NCBI GenBank assembly: GCA_910587295.1
Contig: CAJULP010000020.1
Coordinates: 1-45,056 of the forward strand
From: an uncultured Lachnospiraceae bacterium
GTDB lineage: Bacteria; Bacillota; Clostridia; Lachnospirales; Lachnospiraceae
DNA length: 45,056 bases
Reading direction: 5' to 3'
Shown: positions 40,160-45,056 of the stretch, piece by piece
How the letters are laid out: the number at the start of each line of letters is the position of its first letter
How positions within the stretch are numbered: position 1 is the stretch's first letter
Notes under the pieces: model-generated
The model's database searches: none
Seen by the model: only the letters and a program-made list of their open reading frames with translations
What the model was told of the DNA's origin: nothing
Position numbers and translations under genes: made by a program

Positions 40160-41962
40160 ATGATACAGGAACGTTTAACAAGGTTAAGAGATAAGATGGA
40201 AGCTGCAGACGTTGACTGCTGTCTGATTCCTACTTCGGATGACCATGACAGCGAATATGTCAGCGGCTTTTTTACCGTACGCAGGTTTTTCAGTGGGTTT
40301 ACCGGGTCTGCGGGAACCCTTGTGGTGACAGGAAAGGAAGCGGCACTTTTTACTGACGGACGTTATTTTATACAGGCAAGAAAACAGTTAGCCGGTACCG
40401 GGATCAAATTGATGGAGATGGGGGAACCGGATGTGCCTACCCTCAAGGAATATCTGGAAGAGCAGATAAAAGAAGGGCAGAACCTTGGCTTTGACGGCAA
40501 GGTGGTGCAGGCAGGTGAAGCTGCGGAGTATGAGGAGATTCTGCAAAAAAAGCAGGGGAAAGTCATCTGGGATTTCGAACCTGCCGAAGGAATCTGGCAG
40601 GACCGCCCTTCGCTTCCTCACGCGCCGGTGTTCAGACTGGAGGAGTGCTACAGCGGGGAAAGTCTTGCGGATAAGCTGAAAAGAGTACGGCAGGAAATGG
40701 AGAAAGAAAAAGCGGATGTACATATTATCACATCGCTGGACGATATTGCATGGCTGTTTAATTTAAGGGGCAGTGACATTGATCACTGTCCGGTGTTCCT
40801 TGCCTATGCTGTGATCAGGATGGACGAGGTCCTTCTTTTTGCAGATAAAAGAGAATTTGGGGAGGTTGTCTTTGCGGACGAAGTGAAAGGGTATCTGGAG
40901 GAGAACGGCGTAACATTGCTTCCGTACCAGGATTTTTACCGCTATGTGGCTTCCATGGATGGGATAAGGGCGCTGGTGTGCAAAGGAAGGATGAACTACC
41001 GGACAGACCGGCTTTTGGAAGGCAGGCTGGAGGTAGTTGACAGGATAAACCCGACAACAGTGATGAAAGCTGTGAAAAATCAGACGGAAATGGAAAACCT
41101 GCGCAAGGCGCATTTGAAAGATGGCGTTGCGGTAACACGTTTTATGTATTGGCTGAAGACAAATATCGGGAAACTTCCGATGACAGAGATCACTGCGGGG
41201 CGTTATCTGGAACAGCTTCGGAAGGAGCAGGAGCATTTTATAGAACCCAGTTTTGAGACTATCTGTGCTTATGGGGCAAACGGCGCCATAGTCCATTACA
41301 GCGCAAAGGAAGAAAACTGCGCAGTGATCGAGCCAAAAGGATTTTTGATGGTGGATAGCGGCGGCCATTATCTGGAAGGCTCTACGGATATTACAAGAAC
41401 ATTTGTTATGGGTGAAATTACAAAGGAAATGAAGGAGCATTTTACACTGGTACTGCAGGCTATGCTTCATCTAAGGTCTACCCGCTTCCTATATGGCTGT
41501 AAAGGATTAAATTTGGATATTCGGGCAAGGGAAGTATTCTGGGAACGGGGGCTTGACTATAAACATGGAACCGGGCACGGGGTAGGCTACCTTTTGAATG
41601 TTCATGAAGGACCTAACAGTTTTCGGTGGAAACAGATTCCGGGAGGTGTGGAAAGCGCAGTATTGGAAGAAGGCATGGTGACCACTGATGAACCGGGTAT
41701 TTATATAGAAGGAAGCCACGGAATCCGGACGGAAAATGAGCTTTTGTGCCGTAAAGGCGAAAAGAACGGGTATGGGCAGTTTATGTATTTTGAGGATCTG
41801 ACCTGGGTGCCGATCGATCTGGACGGTGTGGATGTCAGCCTTCTTTCTGAAAAAGAACGGACGCAATTAAATGATTATCACAAAATAGTATTTGAAAAAT
41901 TAAATCCATATTTTACAAATGAAGAGCTGGAGTGGTTAAAGGAGGCAACCAGGGAAGTGTAG
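40160..41962 (+). CDS. Xaa-Pro aminopeptidase (aminopeptidase P family, M24)
   Basis: A 600-residue cytosolic metallopeptidase that removes an N-terminal residue before proline. Two N-terminal creatinase-like domains (DVDCCLIPTSDDHDSEYVSGFFTVRRFFSGFTGSAGTLVV; VHIITSLDDIAWLFNLRGSDI) precede the pita-bread domain with metal ligands in MVDSGGHYLEGSTDITRTF (two Asp), GTGHGVGYLLNVHEGP (His), and TDEPGIYIEGSHGIRTENELL (two Glu). The long form matches cytosolic aminopeptidase P1. The ATG at 40160 has GGAGG eight bases upstream; the ATG at 40118 is less likely. The vsr gene begins 17 bases after its stop. Confidence 0.92.
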   Translation: MIQERLTRLRDKMEAADVDCCLIPTSDDHDSEYVSGFFTVRRFFSGFTGSAGTLVVTGKEAALFTDGRYFIQARKQLAGTGIKLMEMGEPDVPTLKEYLEEQIKEGQNLGFDGKVVQAGEAAEYEEILQKKQGKVIWDFEPAEGIWQDRPSLPHAPVFRLEECYSGESLADKLKRVRQEMEKEKADVHIITSLDDIAWLFNLRGSDIDHCPVFLAYAVIRMDEVLLFADKREFGEVVFADEVKGYLEENGVTLLPYQDFYRYVASMDGIRALVCKGRMNYRTDRLLEGRLEVVDRINPTTVMKAVKNQTEMENLRKAHLKDGVAVTRFMYWLKTNIGKLPMTEITAGRYLEQLRKEQEHFIEPSFETICAYGANGAIVHYSAKEENCAVIEPKGFLMVDSGGHYLEGSTDITRTFVMGEITKEMKEHFTLVLQAMLHLRSTRFLYGCKGLNLDIRAREVFWERGLDYKHGTGHGVGYLLNVHEGPNSFRWKQIPGGVESAVLEEGMVTTDEPGIYIEGSHGIRTENELLCRKGEKNGYGQFMYFEDLTWVPIDLDGVDVSLLSEKERTQLNDYHKIVFEKLNPYFTNEELEWLKEATREV

Positions 41963-41979
41963 GGGTTACGGATTAAGCA

Positions 41980-42405
41980 ATGGGCAGGTCAAAAGAACAG
42001 ACATATAAAATTATGAGTGGTGTTCATTCAGAGAATACCAATATTGAGGTAAAACTTAGGAAGGCCTTGTGGGAAAAAGGTTATAGATACCGTAAAAATG
42101 TAAAGGAATTACCGGGTAAGCCGGACATAGTATTAACAAAATATAGAATTGCTATATTTTGTGACAGTGAGTTTTGGCATGGGAAGGACTGGGAGGTGTT
42201 AAGGCCTAAATTAGAAAAAGGAAGTAATCCGGATTTTTGGGTAAATAAAATTGAGAGAAATAGGCAAAGAGATAGCCGCATAAACAAGGAGCTTTTGTTT
42301 TTGGGATGGACGGTAATCAGGTTTTGGGGAACGGATATTTTAAAGAAAACGGATGAATGTATTGAGGTAATAGAGGAAACGGTATTTGACTGCTTGCTTG
42401 GGTGA
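41980..42405 (+). CDS. vsr: Very short patch repair endonuclease (Vsr)
   Basis: A 141-residue nickase that cuts next to T:G mismatches formed when 5-methylcytosine deaminates. Visible: SENTNIEVKLRKALWEKGYRYRKN, the active-site segment KPDIVLTKYRIAIFCDSEFWHG, and NPDFWVNKIERNRQRDSRINKELLFLGWTVIRFWGTDI, all as in E. coli Vsr. The usual zinc-binding Cys near FWHGC appears absent (FWHGK). Its presence implies that the adjacent m5C methyltransferase is active. First gene of a two-gene unit with the restriction enzyme. Sequence is A+T-richer than the peptidase gene before it. Confidence 0.92.
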   Translation: MGRSKEQTYKIMSGVHSENTNIEVKLRKALWEKGYRYRKNVKELPGKPDIVLTKYRIAIFCDSEFWHGKDWEVLRPKLEKGSNPDFWVNKIERNRQRDSRINKELLFLGWTVIRFWGTDILKKTDECIEVIEETVFDCLLG

Positions 42406-42442
42406 GTTAATATCATGCTAATATGATAAGGGGGAAGAGGAT

Positions 42443-43486
42443 TTGACACAAGAATATTTCCATAAAGTGATTGAACGTGTGCTGGAAATTTTAGGAGAGG
42501 ATTGTAAAAGGAATCCAGACTGTTACCGGAAGAGTGGAGAAGAGTTTGAGCCTTTGGTGGTTCAGGCTGTAAAAAGGGCCATATATGATGAGGAGGTTGC
42601 CGTGCGGGTAGATTATATACCGGGTGGGCACAGGTTTCCGGATATTGTTCTTGTGGATGAAAATGGAGCGAAATTTGGGATTGAAGTTAAAAGCTCAACA
42701 GGCAGGGGAAGATCATGGAAGATAAACGGAAATAGCGTGATGGGAACGACGAAAGTATCTGGGCTTATAGAGAATGTGATTGTGTTTGGAAAACTTCATG
42801 GTGAAAATAGTGAGTTTAGGGCCAAAAATTATGAGCAAAGTATTTCAAGCGTTGGAGTGACACACAGTCCAAGATTTCTCATTGATATGGAACTCCCGGA
42901 AGGGGAAAGCTTTTTTGATAAGTCTGGGATAACATACGCTCAGTTAGATTCTTCTGACAATCCAATTAAACGAATAACGGACTATTTTTTAAGTATTGGT
43001 CAAAAGGCGTGGTGGTTAGCTGAAAGTACACCTGCGACAATTAGAATGTTTAGTGATTTATCGAGATATGAACAAGATCATTTAATGGGGTATGCTTTTG
43101 TGCATTTTCCGGAAATTTTTTCGGACAGCTCAAGCAAATTTTATCGTTATATGAGTTGGCTGGTTTCTGAAAAAGGCGTAGTCGATGCTGCGTTAAGGGA
43201 TAGGTTTACGGCTGGGGGCAGAATAAATCTAATTTTAGGAACGAAGGAATATCACGGTATTCCACATATTTTTGGAAATATGAGCCGGTATAAAGGGCAC
43301 ATACTCATGGAACTTAAAAATGCGGATTTAGATAAGCTGTCAGAAGATTGGGGGATAGAAGCGTCAGCGAATTATCGGGATAGAATATTGCAATTGAAAG
43401 ATATTATCTGCAATAATATTTCAGACAATAATTTGGTTGAAATTGATAAATTTGAGTTGGTGGAAGATATATTAAACATTGAATGA
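42443..43486 (+). CDS. Putative type II restriction endonuclease, PD-(D/E)XK
   Basis: A 347-residue protein of unrecognised specificity. A PD-(D/E)XK core is visible near residues 65-90: HRFPDIVLVDENGAKFGIEVKSSTGRGRSW, giving Asp and Glu-x-Lys. It lies between the Vsr gene and a convergent m5C methyltransferase, so it should cut the unmethylated form of the sequence that enzyme protects. The TTG at 42443 has GGGGGAAGAGG upstream. The last base is 22 bases from the end of the methyltransferase gene. No domain beyond the nuclease core is recognised. Confidence 0.75.
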   Translation: MTQEYFHKVIERVLEILGEDCKRNPDCYRKSGEEFEPLVVQAVKRAIYDEEVAVRVDYIPGGHRFPDIVLVDENGAKFGIEVKSSTGRGRSWKINGNSVMGTTKVSGLIENVIVFGKLHGENSEFRAKNYEQSISSVGVTHSPRFLIDMELPEGESFFDKSGITYAQLDSSDNPIKRITDYFLSIGQKAWWLAESTPATIRMFSDLSRYEQDHLMGYAFVHFPEIFSDSSSKFYRYMSWLVSEKGVVDAALRDRFTAGGRINLILGTKEYHGIPHIFGNMSRYKGHILMELKNADLDKLSEDWGIEASANYRDRILQLKDIICNNISDNNLVEIDKFELVEDILNIE

Positions 43487-43507
43487 AGATAGGCTGACAG
43501 GATTGTG

Positions 43508-44839
43508 TCAGCCTTTTGGGGAATTAAAGTATTTTGTCCAATTTTCTTCAAGGCGCTTAGCCAGATGGAATGCCAAAAGAGGAGGAACGGCATTTCCAAT
43601 CAGCTTATATGCGTCGCTGGCGGAGACAGATTTATTTCCGTTCAATGAAGGTATAACAAATTGATAGTCATCAGGAAAGGTTTGTATGCGGGCGCACTCG
43701 CGGATAGAGAGTCTGCGTTCTGGAAGTCCAGAATTTAGTTCTTCAAAATGAGTTCCGCCATGTTCTAAAGATAAACGCCGATATTCAATATTGCCATGAT
43801 GTTCAGATCTGATAGTGGGTCCGATAAAGTTTAAATCCACTTCAGTTTGCCCTTGACAATGCCTGCCCATGTATTTTGCCCTTGAATATTTTTGATGTGA
43901 AACATCAACAGATTCATTCGGCTCGCCAAGACCAACAAAAGAATCCGCAACAGTAACAGGGGGCAAAAAGAAATCACCTTTTCTTGTGAAACTATGTGTA
44001 GGGGATGGATATGGGTCATAATCCGGAACTATGTTTGGCTGAGATAATTCATGCAATGCCAGCGGATTTAGGGCTTTTTTATGGAAGCCCAGAAAGATGA
44101 TCCGTTCCCGGTTTTGTGGAACACCATAATCTGCGGCGTGTAAAATCCTTGCTGGAATTACTAAATATCCGCCATCACAGACTGTTGAAAAGTCATGTTC
44201 TATGATTTCTTTGACATCGCTTAAATTTGCCAGCCCTTTAACATTTTCTGCCACAAAAACCTTAGGCTTAGTAATGCTGATTACTTCTCTCATCCACATA
44301 TATAATTGTCCGCGGCTTTCAACATTGGGTTCGGCAGACTGAATTTTATTTCCTAAATGTGATTTTGTGGAATTTAAACCTTCTCTTTTTCCGGCGATAG
44401 AGAAATCTTGGCAAGGGAAACCGCCGGTTACAATATCAATGTTCTGCGGAAAAATGTCTTTTTTACCATTTTGATACAATTTTACTAAATCTACTATGCT
44501 CCCTAAATGATAATTGTCCGCAGAAATATTAAATTTCGAAAAATAATTTGTCCAGACAGATCTGGCGTCGGGCCGGATATCATTTGCAAAAACAGTGGAA
44601 AAATTCGTGGGCGCCAGGTTTATCCAATTTGAATCAATTTCAGTATATTGCCAATTAGGATGAACTTTGGTGTTAAGAGACTTTTTTAAGATGGTAAAGC
44701 CGCCTTCGAACCCAAGGTCAATGCCGCCGCATCCGGAAAAGAGAGATAGGACATGGAGTGGCGTATTTGGCAATGGTGTGCGGCATACGGGGAGATTGCA
44801 GTTTTTAGCAACCACTGTTGATGTTATATAATTATTCAT
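43508..44839 (-). CDS. DNA (cytosine-5-)-methyltransferase
   Basis: A 443-residue enzyme transferring methyl from SAM to C5 of cytosine. Motifs: I LSLFSGCGGIDLGFEGGF, IV GGFPCQDFSIAGKREGL (catalytic Cys), VI VFVAENVKGLANL, VIII QNRERIIFLGFH, IX RRLSIRECARIQTFPDDYQF and X YKLIGNAVPPLLAFHLAKRL. The target-recognition region lies between VIII and IX (about residues 265-370) and gives no specificity by eye. Together with Vsr and the nuclease gene it forms a type II system. The start is the ATG at 44839. A promoter precedes it at 44875-44903. Confidence 0.94.
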   Translation of the reverse strand: MNNYITSTVVAKNCNLPVCRTPLPNTPLHVLSLFSGCGGIDLGFEGGFTILKKSLNTKVHPNWQYTEIDSNWINLAPTNFSTVFANDIRPDARSVWTNYFSKFNISADNYHLGSIVDLVKLYQNGKKDIFPQNIDIVTGGFPCQDFSIAGKREGLNSTKSHLGNKIQSAEPNVESRGQLYMWMREVISITKPKVFVAENVKGLANLSDVKEIIEHDFSTVCDGGYLVIPARILHAADYGVPQNRERIIFLGFHKKALNPLALHELSQPNIVPDYDPYPSPTHSFTRKGDFFLPPVTVADSFVGLGEPNESVDVSHQKYSRAKYMGRHCQGQTEVDLNFIGPTIRSEHHGNIEYRRLSLEHGGTHFEELNSGLPERRLSIRECARIQTFPDDYQFVIPSLNGNKSVSASDAYKLIGNAVPPLLAFHLAKRLEENWTKYFNSPKG

Positions 44840-44874
44840 ATAAAAAAGCCTATACCTTTCTTTTGTCTCATTCT

Positions 44875-44903
44875 ATTTTATTTGTTTCGAGAAGATATTT
44901 CAA
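44875..44903 (-). promoter_or_regulatory. Sigma-A promoter of the methyltransferase
   Basis: On the minus strand TTGAAA (44903-44898), 17-base spacer, TAAAAT (44880-44875), about 35 bases before the start codon. Confidence 0.65.
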
Positions 44904-44932
44904 GATATATTATATTTTGAGTTTCCCCATTT

Positions 44933-45055
44933 TTAAGACGTACCCCCGCCAGAATCCGCCAAACTAAAGTATTCAAATAAAGTCATCTGCTGTGATTTGA
45001 CTTTTGGCGGGATATAGCTGCCTATCCCGGTGTACCCTTTGGACAATACCCTCTC
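44933..45055 (-). CDS. C-terminal end of a gene entering from the right (partial)
   Basis: On the minus strand an open frame from the window edge ends at 44933 with about 40 codons, reading ERVLSKGYTGIGSYIPPKVKSQQMTLFEYFSLADSGGGTS before the stop. It has the look of real coding sequence rather than a chance frame. I do not recognise the protein. It lies upstream of the methyltransferase in the same direction and could belong to the same defence island. Confidence 0.5.
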   Translation of the reverse strand, partial: ERVLSKGYTGIGSYIPPKVKSQQMTLFEYFSLADSGGGTS

Positions 45056-45056
45056 T

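Noticed and set aside
40763..41470. Minus-strand 235-codon frame in the aminopeptidase gene.
   Set aside because: Shadow of the M24 catalytic domain; no ribosome binding site.
1..45056. CRISPR arrays, tRNA and rRNA genes.
   Set aside because: No regularly spaced repeats, no cloverleaf with a recognisable T-arm, and no rRNA core sequence were seen by eye on either strand.

Overview
The window looks like a chromosomal piece of a spore-forming, anaerobic Firmicute of the Lachnospiraceae (Clostridium cluster XIVa) type. The support is a phosphotransbutyrylase/butyrate kinase pair (butyrate formation), spoVAA, spoVAB, spoVAC, spoVAD and spoVAE homologues, a tryptophan T-box, an FMN riboswitch before an ECF riboflavin transporter, SecA/PrfB/Tex of clostridial type, and purine-rich ribosome binding sites. 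No 16S or other decisive marker is present, so the genus is not called.

Layout. 1-225: a structured repeat element (copy 1). 228-2243: buk and ptb on the minus strand. 2.5-4.1 kb: a decayed patch with a cytidine deaminase and a GNAT acetyltransferase between two pseudogenes, an AAC(6')-like acetyltransferase and an MTA/SAH nucleosidase, both with internal deletions. 4.15-6.1 kb: a sigma-A promoter, a Trp T-box, a stand-alone TrpB and a terminator. 6.1-7.4 kb: a repeat graveyard with a broken Rpn-family nuclease gene, a second repeat family, one partial inverted copy of the structured element and a second full copy. 7443-13950: an integrative mobilizable element of about 6.5 kb carrying TnpV, TetR plus CPBP protease, a Cys-rich KTR protein, a MobA/MobL relaxase, an excisionase-like HTH protein, an XRE regulator and a tyrosine integrase, bounded by near-identical 24-bp att cores.

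14.1-25.8 kb is core genome: secA, prfB with its programmed +1 frameshift, several membrane or secreted proteins of unknown role, tex, the FMN riboswitch with ribU, a TetR regulator with a DUF6062-type protein. 25.8-40.0 kb mixes the five spoVA genes with envelope-modification and hydrolase genes (MBOAT acyltransferase plus SGNH hydrolase, a TIM-barrel-like protein, an EEP phosphatase, RidA, shikimate kinase, an EamA transporter, a GH31 glucosidase). The spoVA genes are not one operon here: spoVAC lies alone on the minus strand, spoVAD stands alone, spoVAAB form a pair, and spoVAE lies 5 kb further on. Forespore-type (sigma-G/F-like) promoter sequences can be read before spoVAC, spoVAAB and spoVAE. 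40.1-42.0 kb is a type M24 aminopeptidase P. 42.0-44.9 kb is an A+T-richer restriction-modification island: Vsr nickase, a PD-(D/E)XK restriction enzyme of unrecognised specificity, and a convergent 5-methylcytosine methyltransferase.

The strongest candidate for something not explained by ordinary annotation is the structured repeat element at 1-218 and 6950-7211. Its long central helix is perfectly paired in both copies although 8 of 18 positions on each arm differ, which is direct covariation evidence for a functional RNA (or at least DNA) fold. All calls rest on reading the sequence; no database search was run.
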